NCBI RefSeq assembly: GCF_024347495.1
Contig: NZ_AP025490.1
Location: forward strand, 1,178,001-1,242,000
From: Vibrio gallaecicus
GTDB lineage: Bacteria > Pseudomonadota > Gammaproteobacteria > Enterobacterales > Vibrionaceae
Reading direction: 5' to 3'
Length of the DNA: 64,000 nucleotides
In this document: one piece after another, positions 18,838-28,339 of the stretch
Layout: the number at the start of each line of letters is the position of its first letter
How positions within the stretch are numbered: position 1 is the first letter of the stretch
Notes under the pieces: model-generated
What the model saw: only the letters and a program-made list of their open reading frames with translations
The model's database searches: none
What the model was told of the DNA's origin: nothing
Translations under genes and position numbers: made by a program

Positions 18838-19119
18838 ATGCCAGGAAATTATACCTATATATTGCCCGACGAATTCACCATTTACGAAGCCTCGGAAGTT
18901 TATTGCGATATCAGCGAACAACTGAATACTCATGGTCAATGTCAGATTGATGGTTCAAGAGTCGAAGAAGTCGATACGGCAGGTATTCAAATCTTGTGTA
19001 AGTTTCTTCATGATAAAAGTTTGAAGAATATTTCCCTTGTGGAGCCAAGTGCACGATTGCAAAGTGCATTTTCACTGCTGGGTCTTGAGTCGATGAGTAC
19101 GCCAAACCATGACGAATGA
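18838..19119 (+). CDS. STAS domain protein
   Basis: 93-residue single STAS domain similar to anti-sigma-factor antagonists and MlaB. The characteristic loop is GSRVEEVDTAGIQILCKFL, where Thr sits at the position usually held by the phosphorylatable Ser (DSSG). GGGAGGGG provides a good ribosome site. The gene overlaps cheA by 11 bases. STAS proteins occur in alternative chemosensory operons, where a partner-switch or array-docking role is possible; neither is demonstrated here. Confidence 0.88.
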   Translation: MPGNYTYILPDEFTIYEASEVYCDISEQLNTHGQCQIDGSRVEEVDTAGIQILCKFLHDKSLKNISLVEPSARLQSAFSLLGLESMSTPNHDE

Positions 19120-21373
19120 ACTTCAAGCGGCGCTCAGTACATTCGTTAATGAAGCTCGTGAATTGTTGGTGGATTTAGAGCAAGCATTACTTGAAGTTGA
19201 CGGGCTAGGGCAAGAACCTAAGTCGGACAAAATTAACTCGATGTTTCGCTCTATTCATACGATTAAAGGGAGCGCGGGCTTATTTGGCTTGGATGAAATA
19301 GTCGAAATTAGTCACCGATACGAAACGATTTTGGAGCAGGTTAGAGACCAAAACCGGTCTTTAACTCAAGAACTTATCGACTTGGGTTTGAAAGTCTGTG
19401 ACGTTTTAACTGATCTTATAAACTTCATTGGTAAGCCAATAGAAGGTGAAATCCAACAGCGTTATCTGAATTTATACGTAGAACTTGATAAGCATTGCCC
19501 TCGAGTCAGTTCGAATGCAAAAGCAGATTCAAACAATCAATTGAGTAGTCATCGCTCCCTTGGCACTTCCCTTCAGCTTGCACAATCTTGGCATATATCA
19601 TTCAGACCCTATCCTAAAGTATTTCAAGATGGGCTAGACCCCAAAGCTTTTGTTCGATTTTTGAGTCAAATTGGTACGATTGAAGCAATCGCTGTGGTTG
19701 ATGATGGTTTATTTCCATCTGCTGAACATGACGATTCTCCGTCATTAGAGTCTTTTCAATCAGAAGAATTTGACCCGGAAATTTGTTATTTGGGGTTTGA
19801 AATCCAGCTAAGTACATCGGCAACTCAGCAAGAGATTGAAGATGTGTTTGAGTTCATACAGCAAGATGCTGACATTCAGATAATTCCCCCAGACAGCGAT
19901 GTCAAAACGTATATAGAGCTGATCAATCACCTTCCTGAATCGAATCAAAAGTTAGGTGAGATACTGGTTCATTGTGGGGCTTTGACTGCTCATGAATTGT
20001 CGCAAGGGTTAGTGCAACAAGAGAAGCATAAGGCACAAGAAACGAGTCATGAAACTGCCGTGAATCATGAAGTTGAAGGCGGTATTGATAGCAAGTTATC
20101 TATATCACCTTCTGAAAACATATTGACCCAAGCTGCCATTACTAATCAACACAACAAAATTCATAACAATAAAACGCTAAGAGTTGAAGCCGATAAGCTA
20201 GACAAGTTAATTGATCAAGTGGGTGAAATTGTCATTACTGGTGCCAGAACCACTTTACTAGCCCATGAAACGGGCAATGAAGACTTGATTGAAACCATCG
20301 TTCAATTGGAGCGGTTAGTTGAAAATATCAGAGATAGCTCATTACAACTGAGGATGGTTCAGGTCGGAGATACCTTTAATAAATTTAAGCGGATTGTGCG
20401 TGATGTGGCTTTATCTGTCGGAAAACAAGTGACATTGCAGATCAATGGCGCGGAGACAGAATTAGACAAAACCTTCATCGAAAAACTCAGTGACCCTTTA
20501 ACCCATATTATTCGCAACGCTATCGATCACGGTATAGAACCACCAGAACAAAGAGTTCTCATGGGTAAGCCAGAAATAGGGACTATTTCATTAAATGCTT
20601 ATCATGATTCGGGTTCGATTGTGATTGAAGTTCTGGATGACGGTAGAGGTTTAGATAAAGAACGGGTGATCGCTCAAGCGATTGAACAGGAGTTAATCAC
20701 CAAGGCGAATCACTTAAATGAAAGAGATATATTTGCTCTCATTTTCGAACCAGGTTTTTCAACATCAGAGCAAGTGACCAATTTATCTGGTCGCGGCGTG
20801 GGCATGGATGTCGTGAAACGGAACATCGAGCAGCTTCGTGGCAATGTTGAAGTGATCAGTGAGCCTAATTTAGGAACGCAAGTCACCATACGCTTGCCTC
20901 TGACTCTGTCGATTATTGACGGCTTCCTATTTGAAATAGCAGGGACAAGTTATGTCATCCCACTTGATAACGTCGTCGAATGTTTAGAGCTTCATGAAGT
21001 TGCTCCTGATGATGTGCATGAGGGGAGAAATTTCATAGACCTTCGTGGGGAAGTACTGCCTTTTTTACGGCTTCGGGAATGGTTCGGAGCTGAAGATGAG
21101 GTCAATCACTCTCAAGAATCTTTAGTCATTGTGCAATTTGGAACACTCAGAGCGGGGTTAGTTGTCGACTCATTGCTTGGTGAATTTCAAACCGTGATTA
21201 AACCACTGGGCCGCTTATTTGAAGGTCTTAAAGGCGTTAGCGGCGCCACAATTTTAGGTAATGGCGTTGTTGCCATTATTTTAGATGTATTTTCTCTCAT
21301 TCAATCAGCGGTTAGCCGACAAGAGCTTGATTGCCTTGAAAAAAATATGGATAGCGACGAGCAAGGAGCATAG
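19109..21373 (+). CDS. cheA: Chemotaxis histidine kinase CheA
   Basis: 754-residue kinase. P1 HPt domain with [13 protein letters not shown] (His50). Residues about 155-275 form an extra alpha/beta region in place of a standard P2 ([28 protein letters not shown]). Residues about 280-305 ([20 protein letters not shown]) resemble the short helical motif seen in CheA proteins of alternative systems and in MshEN-type domains. Then P3 dimerisation (about 350-415), P4 kinase with [24 protein letters not shown] and [15 protein letters not shown], and P5 CheW-like domain to the end. It is translationally linked to the STAS gene upstream and sits two bases before the MCP gene. Confidence 0.95.
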   Translation: MTNELQAALSTFVNEARELLVDLEQALLEVDGLGQEPKSDKINSMFRSIHTIKGSAGLFGLDEIVEISHRYETILEQVRDQNRSLTQELIDLGLKVCDVLTDLINFIGKPIEGEIQQRYLNLYVELDKHCPRVSSNAKADSNNQLSSHRSLGTSLQLAQSWHISFRPYPKVFQDGLDPKAFVRFLSQIGTIEAIAVVDDGLFPSAEHDDSPSLESFQSEEFDPEICYLGFEIQLSTSATQQEIEDVFEFIQQDADIQIIPPDSDVKTYIELINHLPESNQKLGEILVHCGALTAHELSQGLVQQEKHKAQETSHETAVNHEVEGGIDSKLSISPSENILTQAAITNQHNKIHNNKTLRVEADKLDKLIDQVGEIVITGARTTLLAHETGNEDLIETIVQLERLVENIRDSSLQLRMVQVGDTFNKFKRIVRDVALSVGKQVTLQINGAETELDKTFIEKLSDPLTHIIRNAIDHGIEPPEQRVLMGKPEIGTISLNAYHDSGSIVIEVLDDGRGLDKERVIAQAIEQELITKANHLNERDIFALIFEPGFSTSEQVTNLSGRGVGMDVVKRNIEQLRGNVEVISEPNLGTQVTIRLPLTLSIIDGFLFEIAGTSYVIPLDNVVECLELHEVAPDDVHEGRNFIDLRGEVLPFLRLREWFGAEDEVNHSQESLVIVQFGTLRAGLVVDSLLGEFQTVIKPLGRLFEGLKGVSGATILGNGVVAIILDVFSLIQSAVSRQELDCLEKNMDSDEQGA

Positions 21374-21375
21374 CA

Positions 21376-23400
21376 ATGCTAAATAAATTATCCATCAAGA
21401 ATAAAATAATTCTCGCCATGCTTACCATGGGGGCGTTATTTCTCATTATTGCGATTTCGGTTCAAGTGAAGAACCGAGCTATTGAAGGCTATGCAATAAG
21501 CGTTGGGAGCTACGACATTCCTGAGGCGATCTTATCTTTGGCAATGCTTGATGAGTTGGGAGATATGAACTCAAATGTATTGGAGTTCATCACCGGTGAA
21601 GCAGAAGAAAAAGAAGATTTTAGAGCAAATCACACCGAACTCATTACTTTTTTTGAAGAGCTTAAACAGCTTCAAACCGTTGATGCTGTCTCTATGAGAC
21701 AACTCGAAGAGCTTTCAGAGCGGTATTTTACAGATGCACAGTCGCTGGTCTTCAATGTGTTTGACCCCACTAGAGAGCAGCAAGCCGCAGATAAATATGA
21801 CTACCTGATAGAAGAGTTTGCGATTCCGTTGGAGCGCCTACTCGATACATTAAAAGAAGAGGAAGTGGCTGATGCTGGTAGCTCAGGCAGTTTTGAGGAA
21901 GTCGTGAAAGATGATCTGCAAGGGGTTAGGTATTACCTTGAGTTAATCGATGAGCAAGGTGACATGATGTCGGCGTTAAATGCCTACATGAGAGGAGAGA
22001 CGGGGGCCGTTAATCAATTTGAGCGGGAAGCGAGAAACTTTGCAGATTTCCTCAAAGAAATTAAACCGTTGGAGCGCCGCCCAGAAGAAATTCAGAGCCT
22101 CGCTGAAGTAGAAAGAATGTATGAAGAGTTGTATAGCGGAGGCCGGGATATCTTTGCGACATATAATCCAAGAGACAAAATTAATGCCGCAATTGAAATC
22201 GATAAATTGGAGCATGAAGTCTTCAATAAATTGGAAGATATTTTAGAGAGCATCAACAACAATGCGAGTGACCAAAGTAACCAATCCTTAGATGAACTTA
22301 TTACTGCGGCTCGTGACAGTATTTCTTTGGTGTGGGGGCTGTTAGTAGCCGCAGTATTGCTGGCAATTGCAACTGCTTTGTTTTTGATTAGAGGCATTGT
22401 TATGCCAATTAAAGCCTTAGCAGAAGCGGCAGAAGATTTACGTTCTGGGGAGGGGGATTTAACAAGACGAATTCCTGATTTTGGACAAGATGAAATTGGT
22501 GAAACAGCAAAAAGCTTTAATGGGTTTATTGAGCGTTTACAAAATATTTTGCTAGATATTCAAGCATCAGTTGAAGCCATTGCTCACAGTACTAATGAGG
22601 TGAGTACCACTTCTAAAATGTTGAGCTCTACCTCCAACCAACTGGCCACCAGTGTGGAAGAAACCAGTGCTTCTCTTGATCAAATGAGCTCTTCAATATC
22701 AATGAATACGGATAATTCCAAAGTAACGAATGGTATTGCAACTCAGTCGAGCGCAGAAGCTCATGACGGCGGACAAGCAGTAAATGATACGGTCAATGCA
22801 ATGACGGAAATTGCGCAAAAGATTGGAATTATTGAAGATATTGCCTACAAAACTAATCTATTAGCACTGAATGCAGCTATAGAAGCGGCACGGGCTGGTG
22901 AACACGGTAAAGGCTTTGCCGTCGTGGCAGATGAAGTTAGAAAACTTGCAGAAAGAAGCCAAGTTGCAGCCCAGGAAATCAGTACATTAGCGGACAACAG
23001 TGTGAAAGTGGCACAACATGCTGGAGACATGTTGAATCGAATGGTACCGAACATTCAAAAAACTGCAGACTTAGTTCAAGAAATTACAGCCGCATCTACA
23101 GAGCAAAGTACAAGTGTTGCTGAAATCAACCGAACAGTTTCTCAGCTTGACGATATTGCTCAACAAAATGCGTCGGCGTCTGAAGAATTGGCATCAACTG
23201 CCATCATGGTACAAGAGCAAACTGGTGAAATTCGTAAGACGGTTAATTTCTTCAAGCTTAAAAAAGCCGACCCGTATTCCCAAAGTCGACATAATCAATC
23301 TGGACCTCTTAATTACAGTCATACGCGGAACGATATTATTCAGCCAGCAGAGAAGAAAAACATGAAACATGTCGATGGTTTTATCCCATTTGATGATTAA
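21376..23400 (+). CDS. Methyl-accepting chemotaxis protein
   Basis: 674-residue transducer. TM1 at about 9-29, a long helical periplasmic sensor (about 30-313, rich in Glu, Leu and Asp, suggesting a four-helix or HBM-like bundle), TM2 at about 314-337, HAMP (about 338-390), then the signalling domain. The conserved tip reads [18 protein letters not shown] and [19 protein letters not shown]. The C-terminus ends DGFIPFDD and lacks a CheR-docking pentapeptide of the NWETF kind. It is the only receptor gene in the operon, so it is the likely dedicated input. Its ligand cannot be read from the sequence. Confidence 0.95.
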   Translation: MLNKLSIKNKIILAMLTMGALFLIIAISVQVKNRAIEGYAISVGSYDIPEAILSLAMLDELGDMNSNVLEFITGEAEEKEDFRANHTELITFFEELKQLQTVDAVSMRQLEELSERYFTDAQSLVFNVFDPTREQQAADKYDYLIEEFAIPLERLLDTLKEEEVADAGSSGSFEEVVKDDLQGVRYYLELIDEQGDMMSALNAYMRGETGAVNQFEREARNFADFLKEIKPLERRPEEIQSLAEVERMYEELYSGGRDIFATYNPRDKINAAIEIDKLEHEVFNKLEDILESINNNASDQSNQSLDELITAARDSISLVWGLLVAAVLLAIATALFLIRGIVMPIKALAEAAEDLRSGEGDLTRRIPDFGQDEIGETAKSFNGFIERLQNILLDIQASVEAIAHSTNEVSTTSKMLSSTSNQLATSVEETSASLDQMSSSISMNTDNSKVTNGIATQSSAEAHDGGQAVNDTVNAMTEIAQKIGIIEDIAYKTNLLALNAAIEAARAGEHGKGFAVVADEVRKLAERSQVAAQEISTLADNSVKVAQHAGDMLNRMVPNIQKTADLVQEITAASTEQSTSVAEINRTVSQLDDIAQQNASASEELASTAIMVQEQTGEIRKTVNFFKLKKADPYSQSRHNQSGPLNYSHTRNDIIQPAEKKNMKHVDGFIPFDD

Positions 23401-23448
23401 CAGCTGTGTAGGAAGTGCGCTAGATAAAGGAAATCGAGTGAGGTCCAA

Positions 23449-23991
23449 ATGAGATTGAGTGGCTTAAGAGTAGAACCGACAGATAAGAGCACGGTTGTTG
23501 AAAGCGAGAAATACTTAGAGTTTAAAGTGGATGGAAAACTATTCGCTTATAACATTAATAAGGTCGCTGAAATTATGGAGTTTCCGGAAATTGAATCTAT
23601 CCCTCTGTCTCCAGGTTTTCTCTTAGGAGCGATAAATCTAAGAGGCGATGTCATTCCAATAATCGACTTAGCGATTTGCTTGAATCGGGTCTCAACCCCA
23701 GTGACTGCGAAAACGTGTGTGGTTATTTCAGATGTGGATTATCAAGGTACCGTCTATAAAGTAGGGAATAAAGTCGATATCGTCACTCGTGTTATGGATA
23801 TTGAAACAGTCCAAATAGATAAAGCGCCCGATCTCGCGGGTCAATTGGAACATCGAGTACTGGTTGGAGTTGCTAAGTTAGATAACCGACTATTATCAAT
23901 CCTTAATGTCGATTCATTAATGACTCATGCTCAGCTGGATTGGTTAAAGGAATCTCAGTTCTGCGATGAACAAAATTTGGCACAGTTATAG
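23449..23991 (+). CDS. cheW: CheW-like coupling protein 1
   Basis: 180-residue CheW domain that would bridge the MCP and CheA P5. Features are YLEFKVDGKLFAYNINKVAEIME, IPLSPGFLLGAINLRGDVIPIIDLA and the closing GVAKLDNRLLSILNVD. About 20 residues precede the domain. It lies 48 bases after the MCP gene. It is one of two different CheW genes in tandem; sequence identity between the two is low, so they may bind different interfaces. Confidence 0.93.
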   Translation: MRLSGLRVEPTDKSTVVESEKYLEFKVDGKLFAYNINKVAEIMEFPEIESIPLSPGFLLGAINLRGDVIPIIDLAICLNRVSTPVTAKTCVVISDVDYQGTVYKVGNKVDIVTRVMDIETVQIDKAPDLAGQLEHRVLVGVAKLDNRLLSILNVDSLMTHAQLDWLKESQFCDEQNLAQL

Positions 23992-24008
23992 ACATTTGGG
24001 AGAGATGT

Positions 24009-24569
24009 GTGAATCAAGCCAGTTCGGAACAAGAGGCAATGGAAGATGCCCATTCAATAAGTGCCTGCTTATTAGTAGATATTGGTGGTGAAGTCTTTGG
24101 TATTTCAGTCGGTAGTGTCAAAGAAGTGATTGAATTCGAATCGATCACTACAGTACCAATGTGCTCTGGCAAAGATGGAAACGGCATTGTGAGTGGTGTC
24201 ATTAACGTAAGAGGCAGCGTAGTACCTGTTATTGATGCTGGAAAGCGTTTAGGGCTACAGCATGAGAAAGCTTACGATAAATATAGCTGCATTGTCTTGT
24301 ACGAAAGTTACGATGAAGCCAGTAATGTGGTGGTGACTGTAGGTATTTTAGTTAATCGAGTAAAAGCAATTGAAGGTTTAGCACAAGAGGCCTTAACCGA
24401 TGCTCCCTATTTTGGTGTGCATATTCCTGCTCACTTTGTCTCAACAATGGCGCGTATAGAAGATCAGGTATTTATCATTTTAGATATGCCCGTTTTACTG
24501 AATTTATCTTCAATTAACCAAGACATCTTGTCGAATCAGAAGCAACTCTTTAACCAACTTTTGAGTTGA
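24009..24569 (+). CDS. cheW: CheW-like coupling protein 2
   Basis: 186-residue CheW domain beginning with GTG at 24009, preceded by GGGAGAG. Features are CLLVDIGGEVFGISVGSVKEVIEF, GIVSGVINVRGSVVPVIDAGKRLG and ARIEDQVFIILDMPVLL. It follows the first cheW by 17 bases. Two distinct CheW paralogues in one operon are common in alternative chemosensory clusters. Confidence 0.92.
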   Translation: MNQASSEQEAMEDAHSISACLLVDIGGEVFGISVGSVKEVIEFESITTVPMCSGKDGNGIVSGVINVRGSVVPVIDAGKRLGLQHEKAYDKYSCIVLYESYDEASNVVVTVGILVNRVKAIEGLAQEALTDAPYFGVHIPAHFVSTMARIEDQVFIILDMPVLLNLSSINQDILSNQKQLFNQLLS

Positions 24570-24597
24570 AGGTGCAGGTTTTACAAGCTAGTCGATT

Positions 24598-24677
24598 TTT
24601 AAAAGCTAGAGCGGATTATTTAAAATTAACGCAGAACATTAAAAGCTAACGCAGATCATTAAAAGCTATAAACGGAT
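24598..24677. repeat. Four-copy degenerate 20-bp tandem repeat
   Basis: Units at 24598, 24618, 24638 and 24658 align with an exact 20-base period around the core TTAAAAGCTAACGCAGATC. A weaker fifth copy may lie just upstream (about 24579-24597). It fills most of the 138-base gap between cheW and cheR, the largest gap in the chemosensory operon. Confidence 0.85.
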
Positions 24678-24707
24678 TGGTATAGCTCTATAAAGGCGAT
24701 TTCACCT

Positions 24708-25523
24708 ATGACTGAACTGAGTGATTCTGGCTTCAAGCATATTCAACGCTTATTTGAAAACCACACAGGTATTCAATTAGCGGACCATAAAAAAATGGCA
24801 GTTGCGAACCGGTTATTTGGTAGATTAAATCACTTTAATTTTGACGATTTTGGTGATTACCTGAGTTTGTTAGATCAAACATCACACCAGCGAGAACTTC
24901 AAATTTTCATCGATAAACTCACAACGCATGAAACCTATTTTTTTAGAGAAAAAGACCAATTTGATTGGTTAGAAGAACACCTTTCCCAATATAAAAATCA
25001 AGAACCATCCCATACCATATCGATTTGGAGCGCAGCATGCTCAAGCGGAGAGGAAGTCTACAGTCTAGCGATGATACTCCATGCAAACCTAGGAGGTGAC
25101 GGTTGGAATGTGTTTGGAAATGATATTTCAGAAGTGGCGATTCAAACCGCTCAGGTTGCTAACTACCCCATTAAAAAAGCGCAACGAATTCCTAAACCTT
25201 ATCGAAATGCTTACTGTTTAAAGGGGGTGGGTGAATTCGAAGGGAAATTTACCCTGTGCGAAGAGATCAAGCGGCGTTGTATGTTCACCTCTCACAACTT
25301 ACTTCAATTCGACCAAGAAACATCGATTAAATTTGACATTATCTTTCTACGGAATGTGCTCATCTATTTCACACCGATGAAACAAAAAGAAATCGTGGAT
25401 AAGGTGATCGATAGGCTCAGTTTCGGCGGGCATTTATTTTTAGGGCACAGTGAAAATATTGTTCGTGACCATAGCGAACTTGAGCAGGTTGAACGCTGTA
25501 TTTATAAGAAGGTTTCTCTATGA
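24708..25523 (+). CDS. cheR: Chemoreceptor glutamate methyltransferase CheR
   Basis: 271-residue S-adenosylmethionine-dependent enzyme that methylates receptor glutamates. The N-terminal helical domain is followed by THETYFFREKDQF, the SAM site SIWSAACSSGEEVYSLAMIL, FGNDISEVAIQTA, and FDIIFLRNVLIYFTPMKQKEIVDKV. No TPR extension is present. It overlaps cheB by 4 bases (ATGA). Confidence 0.95.
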   Translation: MTELSDSGFKHIQRLFENHTGIQLADHKKMAVANRLFGRLNHFNFDDFGDYLSLLDQTSHQRELQIFIDKLTTHETYFFREKDQFDWLEEHLSQYKNQEPSHTISIWSAACSSGEEVYSLAMILHANLGGDGWNVFGNDISEVAIQTAQVANYPIKKAQRIPKPYRNAYCLKGVGEFEGKFTLCEEIKRRCMFTSHNLLQFDQETSIKFDIIFLRNVLIYFTPMKQKEIVDKVIDRLSFGGHLFLGHSENIVRDHSELEQVERCIYKKVSL

Positions 25524-26593
25524 CGATTAATGTTTTTATTGTTGATGATTCAGCCGTAATAAGGCAGGTATTAGGTGAAGTGGTGGATGCTGACCCTGAC
25601 CTTAAATTAATAGGGGTAGCGCCAGATCCTGTTCTTGCTATTCGAAAAATGAATAAGCATATGCCAGATGTCATTTTACTTGATATCGAAATGCCAAAAA
25701 TGGATGGCATAACTTTTCTTAAAAAGGTAATGACTGAGCACCCAATTCCCGTTGTTATTCTATCTGCTCTTACTGAATCTAACCCTGACTTGTGTTTAGA
25801 AGCGTTATCTTCAGGGGCGGTAGAGGTTGTGAATAAACCCTCGAGCAATTTGAGTCATTACCTTCAGTCTTCTGAAATTAAAGGGCTTTTAAGTGGAATT
25901 AAACGGGCCGCAAAAATGAAGGTTCGCCCTGTTAGATACCTTGGGGAGGCGAGTTTCAGAAAACGTTATTCAGCAGATGTGATTATTGAACAGGAGCGTC
26001 ATCATCAATCGGTCAAAACTGATGAAGTGATCGTTGTTGGAGCTTCAACTGGCGGTACAGATGCGATAGAAAAGCTCCTCATGGGTATGCCACCAGGAAG
26101 CCCGCCAATAGTGATAGTGCAGCACATGCCAGGAAAGTTTACGAATGCTTTTGCTCAACGGTTAAACACAGTGCTACAGCATCGAGTTGTAGAAGCTGAA
26201 AACCGTCAGAAGCTGGTGGCAGGATCGGTCTATATTGCACCTGGTGACGTACATACTATGATTAGTAGAGTAGAACAAACCTACTTTATTGAACTTAAGG
26301 ATGGTCCTCTTGTAAGCCGTCACAAGCCTTCAGTTGATGTTCTGTTTCGTTCAGCTGCACAACATGTTGGTGAAAATTGTATTGGGGTCATTATGACAGG
26401 AATGGGGGATGACGGAGCTCAGGGAATGGTGGAGTTAAAAAGAGTAGGGGCTTACACGCTAGCTCAGAGTGAAGACAGTTGTTTGGTATTTGGGATGCCA
26501 AAAGAAGCGATTGCTAAAGGGGGCGTTGATAAAGTCTGTTCACTGCAGAACTTGCCTTACCATATTCAAAAAACGATGGTGGGCAATGCATGA
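25520..26593 (+). CDS. cheB: Chemoreceptor methylesterase/deamidase CheB
   Basis: 357-residue enzyme with a receiver domain (VDDSAV, LLDIEMPKMDG with Asp55, then ILSALTE and a Lys in NKPSSN) joined to the methylesterase. The catalytic triad positions are visible as GASTGGTDA (Ser176), VQHMPGKFT (His202) and the Asp region GMGDDGAQGM. It opposes CheR and is activated by CheA. It overlaps cheR upstream and the EAL gene downstream, both by 4 bases. Confidence 0.95.
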   Translation: MTINVFIVDDSAVIRQVLGEVVDADPDLKLIGVAPDPVLAIRKMNKHMPDVILLDIEMPKMDGITFLKKVMTEHPIPVVILSALTESNPDLCLEALSSGAVEVVNKPSSNLSHYLQSSEIKGLLSGIKRAAKMKVRPVRYLGEASFRKRYSADVIIEQERHHQSVKTDEVIVVGASTGGTDAIEKLLMGMPPGSPPIVIVQHMPGKFTNAFAQRLNTVLQHRVVEAENRQKLVAGSVYIAPGDVHTMISRVEQTYFIELKDGPLVSRHKPSVDVLFRSAAQHVGENCIGVIMTGMGDDGAQGMVELKRVGAYTLAQSEDSCLVFGMPKEAIAKGGVDKVCSLQNLPYHIQKTMVGNA

Positions 26594-28227
26594 CATATTC
26601 TAACCAAGCAATAGAGTCACTAGGGCTCATTAATATCATTATTAATGAACAAGGTTATATCAGTGATTTGTCTGAACAGGCCGCTGAACTATTTCGAATG
26701 GAAATGGGTGACAATATATTTTCAGCTTGTCCGATAGAATTTCTCGATGAACATTACCAACCATACCCCTGCATTGATAACCTGTGCGAAAAAATTGCTA
26801 AGCAAACTAGTGAGTGCACACTTACTCCCTATGATTTTGAATGTGGGTTAAGTTACCCAGATCGCAATGTCGTTTGGCTTAAAATACACGTTGTAGTTCG
26901 AGAGTCCTCTTTGGTTTTACACTGCAGTGATATTGGAGAACTCGTTGCAGCAAGGCGTTTGAATCGTCAACTATCAATACAAGATCCGCATACAGGCCTA
27001 CTGTATCGAGAAGCTTTTTTAACGAAGATTAAAGAAGAAAACCGACACGGAACCGTATGTTGTGTTCGAATATGCAATTACCAAAGGATTAATGAAATTT
27101 GGGGGGCTGCAGTTGCTAACCTAGTGTTTATGGAAATTTTAGCGCGAGCCTATACCGAAACGAATAATGCGATTTGCAGTAAGCATTCCACAGACAGCTT
27201 CATTGTGTTTGTTCCCAGTGAAGACTCCTTAGATATTGAACATTTCTACTCGTTATTGAATGAGCCTTTCCATTTTAACGGGCGTCACTTTTTCAGTAAT
27301 GTTGCCCTTGGCTATTATCAAGAAAAGCCCTCTGATGAACACGAGCAAAGCTTGAATAAAGCTGAAATGGCAATCTTAGATGTATCTGCCGAAAGAATCA
27401 GGTTAGCTGAATTTCAAGAAGATCTGGCTAAGCAAATTGAACATCAAAATAACCTAGAAATGGAATTTAGGTCTGCAATTAATGATGATTTTAATAAACA
27501 TTTTCATACCACTTTCCAACCTATCCATTGCTCTCAAACTGGCAAGGTTGTCGGGGGAGAGTGTCTGATTCGCTGGGTACTTAATGGCAAGATGGTTTCA
27601 CCCGTAGAGTTTATTCCTATTTCGGAAAAAACCGGAGATATAGGTTTGCTGACTCAGTTTAACATTCGCCAACTAGGTGAAATGGTCAGAGAGCTGGAGA
27701 ATAAAGGAATAGATACTTCGAAGTATTTGTTTGCTTTAAACATCAGCGTGGTTGAGATCCTTGACGTAGATTTTGTAGATAAGCTAACAGAATGCATAAA
27801 GCTAAATGGGTTGGTGTCGGAGCAGGTAAAGCTTGAACTGACTGAGTCGGCATTAATTGATAATTTCAATTACGTGAATCTGGTTCTAGAACAGGTACAA
27901 GATCTTGGCTTTAGAGTCTCGATTGACGACTTTGGAACCGGTTTTTCGAGCTTAAGTTACTTATGTCGATTAAGGTTTGATGAAATCAAGATCGACCGAG
28001 AGTTTGTCACGAACGTCGTTAGTGATAGTAAGCTTCAAACCGTTTTTAACTCGATTGCGTCTTTAGCCACAAACTTGAATAAACCTGTGGTAGCGGAAGG
28101 GGTCGAGACCTTAGAGCAGCTGATTTATGCCCAAGCGAAAGGGATTGAGTATATTCAAGGGTATTATTTCAGTAAGCCTCTACAAAAAGATGACTATATT
28201 TCTCACTTGATGAGTAATCAGATTTAG
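26590..28227 (+). CDS. c-di-GMP phosphodiesterase: PAS-like, degenerate GGDEF, EAL
   Basis: 545-residue cytosolic protein. An N-terminal PAS-like region (about 10-115) precedes a GGDEF fold whose active-site loop reads STDSF (200-204), so cyclase activity is unlikely. The EAL domain has Glu324 in ECLIRW, LNISV, LELTES, SIDDFGTGFSSL, EIKIDREFV, VVAEGVE and IQGYYFSKP, so the metal-binding and catalytic positions are intact. It is predicted to hydrolyse c-di-GMP. ATGA overlap with cheB makes it part of the chemosensory operon and suggests receptor signalling feeds into c-di-GMP. Confidence 0.9.
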   Translation: MTYSNQAIESLGLINIIINEQGYISDLSEQAAELFRMEMGDNIFSACPIEFLDEHYQPYPCIDNLCEKIAKQTSECTLTPYDFECGLSYPDRNVVWLKIHVVVRESSLVLHCSDIGELVAARRLNRQLSIQDPHTGLLYREAFLTKIKEENRHGTVCCVRICNYQRINEIWGAAVANLVFMEILARAYTETNNAICSKHSTDSFIVFVPSEDSLDIEHFYSLLNEPFHFNGRHFFSNVALGYYQEKPSDEHEQSLNKAEMAILDVSAERIRLAEFQEDLAKQIEHQNNLEMEFRSAINDDFNKHFHTTFQPIHCSQTGKVVGGECLIRWVLNGKMVSPVEFIPISEKTGDIGLLTQFNIRQLGEMVRELENKGIDTSKYLFALNISVVEILDVDFVDKLTECIKLNGLVSEQVKLELTESALIDNFNYVNLVLEQVQDLGFRVSIDDFGTGFSSLSYLCRLRFDEIKIDREFVTNVVSDSKLQTVFNSIASLATNLNKPVVAEGVETLEQLIYAQAKGIEYIQGYYFSKPLQKDDYISHLMSNQI

Positions 28228-28273
28228 AGATCAGTTCATCAAGCGATAGTATGAATAATGCAAAATAGACTAC

Positions 28274-28302
28274 AAAAAAGCGCAGCTAAATAGCTGCGCT
28301 TT
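28274..28302. terminator. Bidirectional terminator between EAL gene and ygiQ
   Basis: AAAGCGCAGCTA / TAGCTGCGCTTT, a perfect stem with a three-to-four-base loop, flanked by A-rich and T-rich bases. It serves the chemosensory operon and the convergent ygiQ gene. Confidence 0.88.
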
Positions 28303-28339
28303 GTGTTTTTATGATAGCGAAATAAATTGGTTCGCTATA

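Noticed and set aside
24570..24707. CRISPR-like array
   Set aside because: Repeats are contiguous with no spacers and only four degenerate units; no cas genes are present.
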